From contig CM067067.1 of assembly GCA_033980235.1 (NCBI GenBank), positions 40,095,985 through 40,159,984 on the forward strand: a stretch of 64,000 bases of DNA, written 5' to 3'. The notes beneath the pieces are model-generated. The model was not told where the DNA came from, searched no databases, and saw only the letters and a program-made list of their open reading frames with translations. Within the stretch, counting starts at the first letter, position 1; each line of letters begins with the position of its first letter. The position numbers were made by a program, and so were the translations under genes. The DNA is from Diadema setosum (taxonomy: Eukaryota; Echinodermata; Echinoidea; Diadematoida; Diadematidae). This document shows positions 43,641 through 56,233 of this stretch, piece by piece.

Positions 43641-45434
43641 TACTTTGTCGTTTTCATTGGATAGATTGGTTTATAATTGTTTTCAATCGGTTGAATTTAA
43701 AATCAAGTGGCAATTTTCATAAATCTCGTCATAATCTATGGGGGGGGGGGGGTATCTATCTCCACACCCACTCTGCAGGCTCAAGCAAAGAAAAAATGTA
43801 AGAAAAATCCTGGTATCTCGGACAGTGTCGGAAACAGAAACGAAGGATGAACTTTGTAATTCTAGTCATCAACACCTTTATATTTTGGCTTAAAAGAAAC
43901 GTAATCTGAGTTGAAAAGTCTATTTCTCTATCGATCTACATTCATGCAAGGTTTGCATCATCAAGTTGCTAACATGCACACACTGCTGTACATCGTAGGC
44001 ATGATTTGTGACATTTCCATCGAAATATTCTGCATTGCTTTTGTATGCACATAAAATCATCTCAAGGCAACTTTGCAGGGTTGGAGCTAGATATATCAGT
44101 TGTACAGGCTGTAGACCAGATCAAAACGTTCCCACCCATTGTCTACTGGTGAAGAAAGATCAGGTCTGGCACAGTGAGCAGGATTTTCTTCTTTATATAT
44201 ATATATATATATATTTTTTTTTTTTTAATACAGGAGTATTGTCGTTGAACTGCTTCCGCGAGCGTTCAGTATACTTTTGTCGGTAAAATGACGGAACAGA
44301 CATTGTGCCAAACGAGCTTGTGTGATGCATCTTTTGAATCGAATATAAGTTTATTCTTATAAAGACGACTGATAACAACCACGTTCTTGGAACCCTTTAG
44401 TTTTCTTCTCGTACAAGCATTTGTATATCCTTGACAATTGTGAGTCATTGATCACTTGCTTTAATAAGAGTGCTACTGTCAGTATCAGTCTGGCAGAAAG
44501 AGCACAACTACAATATCTATATACGGAAGAAGGCCTCTTTAAGGTAGCCATTGGATGGATGTTATCTCTCAAGGGAACAAAAGTAACTTCATGTTGGCAA
44601 GGTGGTGGAAAACCCAGGTCCTCCATGAAAAGATCCATATCGTAATAGTTGGGCAGAAATTCAAATGAAACGTGGATATTCAAAAACTATACTTGATAAA
44701 GCATATAATGAGAGGCAAAATGGCGACCATTTACGTCTGATATGAAGTGGAATCTTCTGTATGTATTAGCATGGTTTCTAATGAGTATTCATTATTCTTT
44801 AGTTCTTACAATCCACTAGAGGCCTGTTTGCTGAGAGTGTCATTTCTATGATCTGAATCACACCTGGTGAGATATCATAAGTCAGACAAACAAGGGAGCG
44901 TGGCGTCGTCCAGTTATGAATAAATTGAAATGCATCATACTTGGTGGTTATCACTGGCGGCATGTTATCCACGTATATTGAAAACAAAAATAAAAAGGAA
45001 CAGGAAGGGGTAAACCCCTTATTTCGCAGATTGCATTGGCCGAGGCAATTTCAGAGTTCAAACTGTCTTGGAAGTTGACTAATTCTTATAACAGATGTAG
45101 AAAGATCAAATATATATAGGTAAATGTGTGCCACACGTCTTTTTTTTTCCATTTCTTCTCCCTTACTGCTATTCTAACATCGTTACTTAAGTTGATCATG
45201 ATAAGGCGCTGTCAGAGTGGCGAGAGATCGCAAAGTTTAAGATCGCGAAGTCTTCACGATCTTCACGATCACACTGGCAAGAGATCGAGAAGATTGGCGA
45301 GTACAGCATTATATCCCCAGCTGTAGTGGGAAGTTTCGCGGAAAGTTTGTAGTCACACGCACTTGAAAAACTTCTTGATCCTTTGCCAGTGCTATTCTAC
45401 AAGCTTAACTTTCCAGTGGATCCTTCTCCAGTCT

Positions 45435-45488
<54 letters not shown>

Positions 45489-46014
45489 AAGATAGATTGA
45501 TAGATAGATGATTTTCATCTAATGAACTTACAACATAATTTTGCTCATTCATTGGGGCATCGGTAGCGTTTGTTTTGACATTAAAGGTATTGTTCGTCGA
45601 CTTTCAAGAAAAGTAAAACGCTTCAAGAGAAAATAGAATAAAACCACCTATCCCATTTCAACCTATAGACGAATGTTTGCTATACATGTATATGCTCTGG
45701 TTAGCTGGGAAATAGAATTTCCGTACTAATGCTACAGATATGCATATTGGAACAATACAATAATGGATGTTGCATATGAACAAAATCACTGCAAAATGGC
45801 ATTGATCGATGGCATTCCCCCCCCCCCCCCTTAAAAAGTTGAGTCATGATCCGCGTAGAGAGAATTTTCATCAATTCGTTTTGCGATTATAGATGTACTA
45901 CAAATATTTTTTCATGGAATTAACAATGTTATGGCATTATTGCAGCTATTTTGTATGTATTATGCCAATTAGATGTTAAAGTTCATTCGTTTGAAAAAAA
46001 AAATTATTTTGTTA

Positions 46015-46045
<31 letters not shown>

Positions 46046-46150
46046 TGCCCTAGCGCAATCAATTTTGGTTAAGAATCAGAACCTAACTTGAATTCTTTTT
46101 TAAAAAATCCAAAAGGACCTTTTTAGAGGATTTGAAAAAAATAACATTTT
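43640..46150. other. Unassigned core of the 5.8-kb element
   Basis: No recognisable protein. The longest minus-strand frame (44357-44683, 108 codons) matches nothing I know. A (TA)n run lies at 45437-45482. At 45205-45300 there are several ATCTTCACGATC / GATCGCGAAG repeats around GCGAGAGATCG, resembling one end of another small element. Confidence 0.4.
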
Positions 46151-46199
46151 ACCAGGATATATAGGTTATTGAATGAAATGCATGCACATAACACTCTGA

Positions 46200-47720
46200 A
46201 GCCTACATATAATTTGCATACCAATTACAATATTTGCATTCATTTTGATACCACTGAGAAGGGATTCTGGTTTTATGTAACCCTTGAGAACCTTAAAGTC
46301 TATTATATCTAGTGTTTTTAACTTCCCTCTGAAGAAACAAATTATAATCCAAATTATATATCTTCCAGTGTTAATATATATTTATCTACATATTTCAGTT
46401 CAGTGTTGCATAATCATGAAAGAAATATACTATTTGCCACCTGCGAAACGTTTATCCATCAAGTTGCTTATTCCATTCTATGTACATAGATTTCAAATCA
46501 CCTTTTTCCATCTCGTTAAAAAAAAAATCTAAAAAATGCGTGTCTGAAACTCACAATTTCTGTGACTGGGCAGCCATATTGTTTATGCAAATTAGATGGT
46601 CAAAATCAGTGAATTCCGCTTGGGAACCGGAGTTTTCGTAACCCTCGAAACCTTAAAGGGGAAGGCTAGTAACTGATCAGTGGGAATCAGTGGAAATGTT
46701 GGGAGATGATTGTTCCAATCCTTATGGGATTCATTCAAGAGTTCATTGTATATCTAATGTTGTGTGAAAATGATTTGCTTCAGAATGGTCTCATATTCAA
46801 GTAATGTGCAGTTTAATGCTTCCAGGTTAGCGTCCCTGGTCAGTGACGGAGCATTAATCTGCACATTACTTGAATATGAGACCGTTCTGAAGCAAATAAT
46901 TTTCACACAACAATAGATATACAATGGACTCTTGAATGAATCCCATAAGGATTGGAACAATCATCTCCCAGCATTTCCACTGATTCCCACTGATCAGTTA
47001 CTAGCCTTCCCCTTTAAAGTCTACATATTTAATGTTTAACTTGGCTCTCAAGAAAAATTGTAATAATTACTCTTCCAGTGTAAATATATATTTATCTGCA
47101 TATTCCAATACTAATTTGCATAATTATGAATAGAATATACTATTTACCCTTTGAGAAAAGTATATCCCTCAAATTGCTACTTCTATTCTATGTACAAAAT
47201 ATCAAATCGCTTTTTTTTTTCCAGCTCGTTTGCAAAGAATTTCTAGAAAATGCGTGTCCGAAACTGACAATTTCTCTGGCTGGGCAGCCATTTTTGTATG
47301 CAAATTAGATGGTTAAGATCGGTGAATTTCTCTCGGGAACCGGAGTTTTCCTAACCCTCAAAACCTTAAAGTTTACATAGTATCTAATTTGCCTCTCAAA
47401 AAAAAAAAAAAAAAAAAAACATATCAAGATTACTCTTATATATATATATATATATATATATGCATATTTCAGTCCTAATTTGCATAATTATGAATAAAGT
47501 ATACTATTTACCACCTGAGAAACGTTTATCCCTTAAATTGATAATTCTATTCTCTGTACAAACATTTCAAATCACTTTTTCTTGCTCGTTTGCGAAGAAT
47601 TTCTACAAAATGCGTATCTGAAAGTGATAATTTCTTTGGCTTGGCAGCCATTTTGTTTATGCAAATTAGATGGTCAAGATCGGCGAATTTCGCTCGGGCA
47701 CCGGATTAGGTAAAAGAGAC
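46200..47720 (+). repeat. ~370-bp satellite-like array, right body
   Basis: Three units, each with ATTTGCATAATTATGAATA, a CATTCTATGTACAAA-like block, AATGCGTGTCYGAAACT, GGGCAGCCAT, ATGCAAATTAGATGGTCAA and CGGGAACCGG, starting at about 46400, 47110 and 47480. The first is interrupted after GAACCGG by the 357-bp foldback at 46657. Confidence 0.7.
46657..47013. mobile_element. 357-bp near-perfect hairpin MITE, TTAA target
   Basis: AGGGGAAGGCTAGTAACTGA ... GCCTTCCCCT, flanked by TTAA (46653-46656, 47014-47017). The arms (46657-46821 and 46851-47013) are almost perfectly complementary around a ~29-base loop. TTAA with AGGG ends suggests a Kolobok-type MITE. It is younger than the array it sits in. 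Confidence 0.85.
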
Positions 47721-47902
47721 CGGTTACAAACTTTTACTAAAAAAAAATGCCTCTAACACCATTTTAGAGAGCCTTTTTTAGAAATTCCACTAGACTATTA
47801 TCCATTCTTAAACAGTGCAAAATTGTCTCACTGTTTTTGTTTTATTTAATAGACATGAATGTCACTGATACACAATTTTGTATGTTTTTTTTTTTTTTTT
47901 TT

Positions 47903-49745
47903 AGGGTTACAGCTCGTTATCCCGAAGGTTGGTTATTCCGAAGGCTCTTTAGTCCGAAGATTCGTTATTCCAAAGGGTCGTTCTTCCGAATTTCATTTTC
48001 GGATTAACAAATCTTCGAAATAACGAACCTTGGGAATAACCCCACATGTCATTCAGACTAACGAACCCTTTTTCATTTTCGGATTAACGAACCTCTCTGC
48101 CCCCCCACGGAAAAAAGCAGTAACTGACATTTTTATGAATGTCTACTTTTTTGCAAAAATGAATAGTTTACCCAATGCTCTCCAACGTTAATAGGTCAGT
48201 TTTGCCAAAAGAAAAAATGAAAGTGACCAAAAATACAATTTTTCACTTTTGCAAAAAGCAGTAACTGCATCCAGTTGATTCAACTTTGCAAGTTTCCCCA
48301 CGGAAAAAAGCAGTAACTAACAAAGCCCACGGAAGAAAGCAGTAACTAACAATTTAGTCTTTATCATTCAGACTCTGTATAGTCCTTCCTGTATATTTTT
48401 TTCCCTAATACCATTTATTTTTTCTACTAATTTTTTTTTAACAATGTAAACAGCAGTTTCTCCCATTAATTTAGGAGAGTAGATATAAAAAGATTGTTTC
48501 ACCAGTAACTTGACTCTGCCCGCAGGGAATCATATGACAAGTTGTAGAAAAAGCTTCTTTCTGGAGACTAGCAAACCTGGCAGACTCAGCGCGCTCAGAA
48601 TGCAGAATACGCGTGCAGCAGCTGCATGCGCATAAATTCTGCAGCATACAGTAACTAGCTAAACATTGCATCACATCACACTCATCACTTGCATGCACAG
48701 TATTGCAGGTCTGGTACAGTATGAGTGATCATGCCAGTGCTAACCATGCTGCGCTGTCACACAGTTTCTGCGGTCCAGGCATGCCTGTAAATCTATCATG
48801 AATTGCAGAGGAAAAGTCATGGTAGCCATGGCTTTGGCCAGAACCAGAAAATCTAGGTGAGCTGAAAATATATTGAAGGGAGATGAGCACTAGTATTAAT
48901 GCACTAACGTTAGTCTAATGTTAGATGTAGGCCCTAAAGTTTAAAATAGGTCTACCAGATCTAACGTTACAGAGTAGATATCATCTAGATTCTAATCTAT
49001 TGTTAACTGTTTAGTGTTAGACAAAATGTCAGTAGGCCTAATCTAACGTAATAGATCTAGGTCTAGCACTAACATTGGGCATAGATCTGTAGTCTAGCTT
49101 AAGTGTAACGTCAGAGTTCGACTAGGATCTTAGGACGAAGAGACTTGACTTTATTGTCTAGTCCAGGGTCATGTGTCAGGGGCCAGGCCGGGCACTCCAA
49201 AGTTCAATTAGGGTACATAGGTGTCTACCTTATTTTTACACAGAATGCCATTCAATCGACAAGACCTAGTCTAGGTCTAGCGATAGGTCCTAGATCTTAT
49301 AGATCTAGACTAACCAGAAAGTAGAAGAACTTTATAACCTGGTGGTGGTAACAATTCTCCTCCTATGGTCATGTGACATGTGCAGTTACTGCTTTTTTCC
49401 ATGGGGAAAACAGCAGACTCCTGGCCGTCTGCAGTTACTGCTTTTTTCCGTGGGGAAACTACCCAGAATCAAGGGTGAGCCACCGCAGTAACTGCATTTT
49501 CCTAAATAACATTTAAAAAATAACGGAAACATAATTTTTTCCTAGGTATTGTTAGACAACTAGGTATGGTGCATAATCATACCACAAAATTATTTTTGAA
49601 TGTTTCTGTGTTTTTAAAGAATCTGCAAAAAACACAAAATCGCATTTATCTCAGCTCAGCAGCTATGCAGTTACTGCTTTCTTCCGTGGGGGGGCAGCTC
49701 TAGGTAAAGGGAATTTGTGTCTTTCGGATTAACGGACATCACCCT
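47903..49745. mobile_element. Outer MITE with TTCGGATTAACGAAC repeats (host of the 1.6-kb element)
   Basis: Left AGGGTTACAGCTCGTTATCC and right GGATTAACGGACATCACCCT are imperfect inverse ends. Between them are repeated TTATTCCGAAGG and TTCGGATTAACGAAC units. About 240 bp once the nested element is removed. Confidence 0.55.
48097..49697. mobile_element. 1.6-kb element with CCCACGGAAAAAAGCAGTAACT iterons at both ends
   Basis: Ends CTGCCCCCCCACGGAAAAAA / TTCTTCCGTGGGGGGGCAG, flanked by CTCT (48093-48096, 49698-49701). Motif variants occur at about 48104, 48250, 48297 and 48328 in one orientation and at about 49382, 49433, 49481 and 49668, mostly in the other. The middle is GTCTAG-rich with AGATCTAGACTA repeats. 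No transposase is readable. Confidence 0.75.
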
Positions 49746-50660
49746 TTTTTTTGGGGGGGGGGGGATTTCTTCCCAACTTTTTTTTTTTTACCATTTCTTC
49801 GTAACTATGATATAATCTGATAATGCTATTTGACTCATTTTTGTTTAATTTGTTATGAACTTCTACTTGATTGTCCCCTTTTGTTGTTGTTTCTCTTGTC
49901 TTTTGATTTTCTTTCTTCTTGACCGACAGGCGATTTTGACCCCCCCCCCTTTTAAAAACGTAACGTCGCCCTGAATAATGCCCAAATAAAATCTATAAAA
50001 TGGTAATATGGATCTCCATTTCTTTGTATGTAATAACGTAGTAGATATTTTCCTGTAGCTATTGCATTTTTTATTTTCTTGATTTAAGTCAATAAAGCAA
50101 TCATGCCAAGACGATCGTATCGTTCCATTTTAATGATGGTGGGTGGTGGAGGGACTTGGAGTTGGAACATTTGTTTGAGGGAGCGGAGGAGGGTAGGGGT
50201 ATCCCTCCTCCCACTCGAGGAAGATTTTGCATTTTCAGACCTGAAATTCAGCCATCTGGTGCACACTTTGGTAAAATTTTGGATTTTTTCCCATAAAAAG
50301 CAATTAAGAACAAAAATATTCATTGATAATTGAATGACTAAATCGTGGTATCTCAGCTCTTGCTCCGATAGTGAGGGGGGGGGGGGGTTAGATGCGAGGG
50401 AGCGAAGCGACCTATCCCAGCGAGCTGAGTGAGCGACGGATGGGGGGAGGGAGTGGGATGGGGGTTTCCCCCATCTCACGTTAAGAACTTTTTGCATTTT
50501 GATGTTGTATGGTGCAATTTGATGTATGTTTTTGCACGTTTTGTATACTTGAAACACTCCCATTTGTTTACGGTATAGCAATATAACCATTTTGATGTCG
50601 ATTATTATTAACCCTAATCCCACCGGGTTTTTTGAGGGACTTGAAACCACGGGGGAAGGG
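49746..50660. other. Intergenic stretch with diverged low-complexity repeats
   Basis: Two diverged units with GGGAGCG.AG.G and TTTTGCATTTTGA/TTTTGCATTTTCAG (about 50130-50290 and 50380-50530) and poly-G tracts. An open frame of 233 codons on the minus strand (50084-50785) crosses these and the minisatellite and is not considered real. Confidence 0.5.
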
Positions 50661-52760
50661 GGGGGGGGCTTTTTTGGTAGGTTTCCAATGGTCAGTTGGA
50701 ACTGTCCATGGCGAAAGGAATTTGAATGGTACACTGTAGGTTTCCAGCAGTCCTGGTAACTATCAATGTTGAAGGGTAGTTGCATGGTATAGGTTTCTAC
50801 TGGTCAGATGTAACTGTCAAAAGGGTATTTGAATGGTAGGCTTCAAGTGGCCTTGGTAACTGCCAATGGTGAAGGGTATTTGAAAGGTAGGTTTCCCGTG
50901 GTCAGTGGTAATTGCCAAAGGTGAAGGGTGTTTGAATGGTAGATTTCTAGCGGTTTTGGTAACTGCCGATGCTGAAGGGTATTTGAAGGATAGGTTTTAA
51001 GTTATTAGTGGTAACTGTCAATGGTGAAGGGTATTTGAATGGTAGGGATCTAACAATTATAAGTAAACTGTAAACTGAAGGATATGTCAGTGGTCAGTGA
51101 TAAATTGTAAATGATTAAGGTTTTTGAATGGTAGGTTTCCAAGGGTCAGTAGTAACTATTATAGTGAAGGGTCTTTGGATGATAGACTTCTAGTTGTCAG
51201 TGGTAACTCAAGGGTAAGTGGTATTTGAATGGTAAGTTTCCAATTGTCAGTGGTAACTGTCAATGGTGAAGGGTATTTGAATGGTAGGGATCTAACAATC
51301 ATAAGTAAACTGTAAACTGAAGGATATGTCAGTGGTCAGTGATAAATTGTAAATTATTAAAGTTTTTGAATGGTAGGTTTCCAGTGGTCAGTAGTAATAT
51401 AGTGAAGGGTCTTTGGATGAAAGATTTCTAGTTGTCAGTGGTAATTCATGGATGAAAGGTATTTGAATGGTTGTTGTCTAGTGGTCAGTGGTAATTAACT
51501 GCCAACTGTGAAGAGTGGTAGGTTCCAGTGCATGGTCAGTGGTAACTCAATGGTGAAGGGTATATGAATGCTAGGTTTATAGTGGTCAGTGGTAATTGCA
51601 ACGGTGAAGTGTATTTGGATGGTAGGATTCCAATGGTCAGTGGTAACTGTCAATGGTGAATGGTATTTAAATGGTAGGTGTTTAGCAGTCGTAAGTAAAC
51701 TGTAAACTGAAGACTATTTCAGTGGTCAGAGGTATATTGCAAATGGTGAAGGCCTTTGAATGGTAGGTTTCCAGTAGTCAGTGGTAACTCTATGGTGAGT
51801 GGTCTTTGGATGGCAGACTTCTTGTTGTCAGTGGTAATTAATGGATGAAGGGTATTTGGATGGTAGTTGTTCAGCGTTCGGTGGTAACTCAAGGATGAAT
51901 GGTATTAGAATGGTAGGTTTCTAGTTGTCAGTGCTAATTGTCAATTTTGAAGGGTATTTGAATGGTAGGTTTCTAGCAGTCATAAGTAAACTGTAAACCG
52001 AAGGGTATTTCAGTGGTCACGGTTAGATAAATTATGAATGGTGAAGATTTTTGAATTGAATGTTTCCAGTGGTCAGTATAGTAACTCTATAGTGATGGGT
52101 CTTTCGATGATAGATTTCTAGTTGTCAGTGATAATTCATATGGATAAAGGGTATTTCAAAGGTAGTTGTCCAGTGGTCAGTGGTAATCAATTGCCAATGG
52201 TGAAGAGTATTTGAATGGTAGGTTCCAGTGATCAGTGGTAACTGCCAATGGTGAAGAGTATTTGAATGGTAGGTTCCAGTGATCAGTGGTAACCGCCAAT
52301 GGTAAAGTGTATTTGAATGGAAGGTTTCCAGTGGACATTGGTAACCGTCAATGGTGAAGGGTAATTTAATGGTAGGTTTCCAATATTCAGTGGTAACTGT
52401 CAATGGTGAATGGTATTTGAATAGTAGGTTTCAAGTGGTCAGTGGTAACTGTCAAAGGTGAAGGGTATTTGAATGTTACGTTTTCAGTATTCAGTGGTAA
52501 CAGTCAATAACAAGTGAATTTACGTAGATTTCCAGTGGTCGGTGATAACTGTCAATTGTGATTGGTATTTGATTGGTATGTTTCCAGTGATTAGTGTTAA
52601 CTGTCCATGGTGAAGGATATTTTGAATGGTAGGTTTCCAGTGGTCATTGGTAACTGTCAACGGGGAAGGGTATTTAAATGGTAGGTTTCCAGCGGTCTTG
52701 GTAACTGCATGGTAAAGGGAACTTGAATGGTAGGATTCCAGTGGTCAGTTGCAACTGTCC
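50660..52760 (+). repeat. 2.1-kb minisatellite, ~52-bp unit
   Basis: About 40 degenerate units of a consensus near GGTAGGTTTCCAGTGGTCAG + TGGTAACTGTCAATGGTGAA + GGGTATTTGAAT. Some blocks form higher-order repeats: the segment with CTAACAATYATAAGTAAACTG recurs at about 51048, 51290, 51684 and 51970. It abuts a LINE remnant at 52760. Confidence 0.9.
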
Positions 52761-53574
52761 ATTGTGAAGAGAATTTGAATTATATTGATAAGAATATGCC
52801 TTTAAAAGAGGTCAATGTCAAACAGAAGGAAAAACACCCGTGGATCACGAATGGTATTCTGAGGTCAATTAAGAGACGGAATATGTTATATAAATTGCAT
52901 ATAAATAATAGATTTTATTTAGAATGTTTTGATAGATATAATATAGAAATAAATTGACAGAAATGATAAGGGCATCTCGCAAATCATATTTTCGTAATAG
53001 ACTTGTATAAAAGTTAGATATAATTGTAATTCCACTTGGAAAGTAATCAAAGAAATTTTGAATAAAGGTCGTGTTAATAAGATTGATATGTTATTTTTTG
53101 AAGAAGTGTAGAGACTCTTTTTGTATTGTATAACTCGCTCGTTTTGCCATATATAAATTATTGCAACATTGTCTGGGCAACTTCATACAGTAGTACAAAA
53201 TTAATTCAATATTTTTGCTCCAAAAGAAAGCCATGAGTATTTATGCTGGGACTGATTATAGAGCTCACACACACCTAATATTTCAAAAGCATAAAATTCT
53301 GAAAAATGATGACATTAATTTTTTACATACATCTACCTTCATGTTTCGCTACAACATTCAGTGTACACCTTCTTATTTCATGAATATTTTTCAACTCAAT
53401 AAACAAATCCACTCCTACCCTACAAGAAATGCATCCAATATTCATCTTATAAATCCCAGAACTTGTTTAGCTAAAAAATCAATTCGGCACACTGGCCCGC
53501 ACGTATGGAATTCTGTGCCATCTCAGTCCCGTGCAATTCGCACGATTTTTTTCTTTAAAAGATTTTGATTATTA
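52760..53574 (+). pseudogene. LINE remnant with the reverse transcriptase deleted
   Basis: Begins in the linker between endonuclease and RT (HPWITNGILRSIKRRNMLYK at about 52840), continues with frame changes through RASRKSYFRN to about 53110, then jumps to the post-RT region (LYNSLVLPYINYCNIVW at about 53125, LQKKA at about 53220) and the C-terminal tail (HSYPTRNASNIHL, TGPHVWNS). The whole FADD-bearing RT core expected between is absent. Same C-terminal domain type as the minus-strand LINE at 55503-59568, but a different family member. Confidence 0.8.
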
Positions 53575-53681
53575 CTGTATAGTATTGAGATGACACGACG
53601 GTCGTGTTAAAGGCCGGTCATACTGCCCAAAAGTCACCTATATGCATGCATCACGTAAGAAATTCGAGCCTTAAGCCCCTG

Positions 53682-54225
53682 TCACATTTTGCCGGATAGG
53701 CCCACCCTGCAAAAAAAAAAACAAACAAACAAACAAACAAACAAACAAACAAACAAACAAACGGGCGATATTTTGCTCGTCCGTTGTTCATATCATCAAT
53801 CCAGTGGACAAAGTGCAAAATTTCCGTTTTAGAGGAGCGTACGTGCATGGTATAGGGGCCGAACCAAACGAAGAAACAACGAACCTGGGGCGATTGTGTA
53901 AAGGACAGTGAAACGTGCGCAAACGGATGAGAAACAATGTACTGCTTGCCCACAGGACAAAACGCACTGTCACATTTTGCCGAATAGGCCCACCGTGCAA
54001 AAAACGGGCGATATTTTGTTCATCCATTGTTCAAAATAAATCATCAATCCGGTGGACAAAGTGCAAAGTTTCCATTTCAGAGGAGCGTACGTGCATGGTA
54101 TAGGGGCCGAACCAAACGAAGAAACAACGAACCTGGGGCGATTGTGTGTAGGACAGTGAAACGTGCGCAAACGAATGAGAAACAAATCTGTACTGCTTGC
54201 CCACAGGACAAAACGCACGATGAAC
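53682..54225 (+). repeat. Tandem duplication of a ~270-bp unit
   Basis: Two copies (about 53682-53967 and 53968-54225) start at GTCACATTTTGCCGRATAGG and include GGAGCGTACGTGCATGGTAT. The first is enlarged by (AAAC)n at 53716-53760. Confidence 0.85.
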
Positions 54226-55500
54226 ATATAGGTGACGCATGAGACGTACATCAAACGTCAGAGATCCATTGACGTGACGGGCTATACATCATCTTGGAGT
54301 GTCCACCACTCGGCCAGTTCTGCTTCTACTACTTGTGCACTTCATTTCACATCTCATATCAGCTTCCATCAAATTATGCCAAGGGATCGAAGGCCAAGAC
54401 TTAGCCTCCTTCTCAATATATGTTGGCTACTTGTTGCTATACCATTGACACCGCTTTCTTGATTTGGTCCTAAATATCATTTACATGCAGATTTACCCAA
54501 AAATTTATCACTTTACACAAAATCACTTTCATTCATGCCCGATGTTACTTCACAAACTTAACCTTCTCTATCTTTTGTTTCTGATAGATATTTTTTTCAG
54601 ATGTTCAACAGCTAGATGAACGTTGATTAAATGCACATTATTCTTCATTGAACTCAACCACGGTATTTGAAGATCATGAGGTCATAAAACTCTATTTTGA
54701 CTGCATTCAGAATATCAATGTCAGCAATACAGTTTTCAAGTTTGGACATTTACTCAAGGTTTGAAGCAGTCTTTATTTTCTCTCAAACAGTTTCTGTGAT
54801 ACATCAAATCATTAATGCATCACAGTCACATGACAGTAAGATGGCTCATTTCGATTTCCTAATGCTATTTGAACCTTGACATCATGAGTTTGATTTTGAT
54901 GGCTTCTACACGTTGTCTCATTTTCAACGTTTTCAAAGTTCACTCATAACAGTTTACTGTTAAACTTTGAATATCCAACAGTCTATCTCAGCTGATGCCC
55001 ATGAGTCATATCGAATATACTTCATTGCCCCATGATAGCAAATCTGATCAAGGCTTACCTTTTTGCTGGTAAAAAATCCAACTACAGGGTATTATTGATA
55101 ACAATAATCATGCATGTCTCCATATTTTTTTTTTCAGATCTCTGCAGTTCCTTAGTATTTAAGACAATCTTACAACAACCATGATAGTAAACTGACTGAA
55201 AATCTTGCACGCTTTTCCGAAAGACTTGTTGTCCTGTCATAGAGGGGTGAGATCCCCCCCCCCCAGAAGATAATGATCTTTCCGACCTTAAAATCTATGC
55301 ATGTTGGTTTCTTTTTGATGCGCCTCTCACCTTTTCACCTTAAACTCAACATTTGCTTGGTAAATTCGGGGAGACTTAGCAAAGCAGTTCGAATTTTTCG
55401 TTGCAACTGATCGACACATTGCCCTATATACATCAATTCATTTCAATGTTTTATGTCATTTTTTGACAAGAACACACACTGACATATAAACATCACTTCT
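54226..55500. other. Intergenic, nothing recognised
   Basis: About 1.3 kb of AT-rich sequence without gene-like or repeat structure that I can name. Confidence 0.5.
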
Positions 55501-55965
55501 TCTTTTTTTTTTGGTAACATAAAATACGGTGCGTGAAACTATGTAGGATGAAAAGAATGTAATGACTGTAGCACCTTGCAATAATTACACATTATTATAA
55601 AACGCAAGTGATTTGAAGTAAATAAACAGTGTGGATGATTCGAAAAATGGAGGGACCCACTAAAAAAACAAAGTTTGTAGAATGTGGGCCCCTCAAAAGA
55701 AAAACATAAATTGAAAGCAAAGAAAAGATCTGGAAGCACACTAAAGAGACAGATCAACAAAACAGGCACAATGTACAAACGTAAAAACATGAAACGGGGC
55801 TGAATTAGGAGTAACAGTACAACAAAGAGTTGACTACTGGAAAGAGACGAGACGAAATGAGACAAAACTATTAAACATAACAGTAAGAGAACACAACGGA
55901 ACAGACAAAACAGACACAAACGTTTAGTAGAGACAGCGATCTTGTCGGAAGTCTGTCGAGAGAAG

Positions 55966-55996
<31 letters not shown>

Positions 55997-56233
55997 TAAG
56001 AGAGAGAAAGTGACGCGAGAAAGAACAATGTACGAGAGATATAATCGCGGAAATATCGTAGCCTTATTACATATGAGTACATGTATAATAAGAGAATACG
56101 TAGCAATCAATACGTGGTTCTTTTCTTAGATAATGGGTTATAACAGCTGGTTAATTCAATTCAGTAGAATTATAAGATTGCAGTAGAACAAATTTCAGTT
56201 TCCTTTTAAATGAGTTTATAGAAGGGGCATTTT

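Larger units (their letters stand above)
42014..47799. mobile_element. 5.8-kb element with ~150-170-bp terminal inverted repeats and internal arrays
   Basis: Left 42014-42182 and right 47646-47799 are inverse copies: AATAGTCTAGTGG / CCACTAGACTATT at the tips, then AGAGGCATTTTT / AAAAATGCCTCT, CCGGTTCCCAAGCGGAATT-like and CATCTAATTTRCATAAACAAAATGG blocks. If the target is TA, the tips are GTCTAGTGG. The left body holds about three ~400-bp repeats, the right body about three further ~370-bp repeats, and the middle (43700-46150) is apparently unique. No transposase recognised. Confidence 0.65.

Noticed and set aside
44357..44683. 108-codon minus-strand frame in the centre of the 5.8-kb element, considered as a transposase fragment
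   Set aside because: No DDE, RT or zinc-finger motif is readable; kept only as unassigned.
50084..50785. 233-codon open frame on the minus strand
   Set aside because: It crosses two low-complexity repeats, poly-C tracts and the edge of the minisatellite. Composition is repeat-like and no domain is visible.
55539..55919. 126-codon hydrophobic minus-strand frame
   Set aside because: Lies in the 3' UTR of the minus-strand LINE after its C-terminal domain; CT-rich sequence gives Leu/Phe/Ser-rich nonsense.
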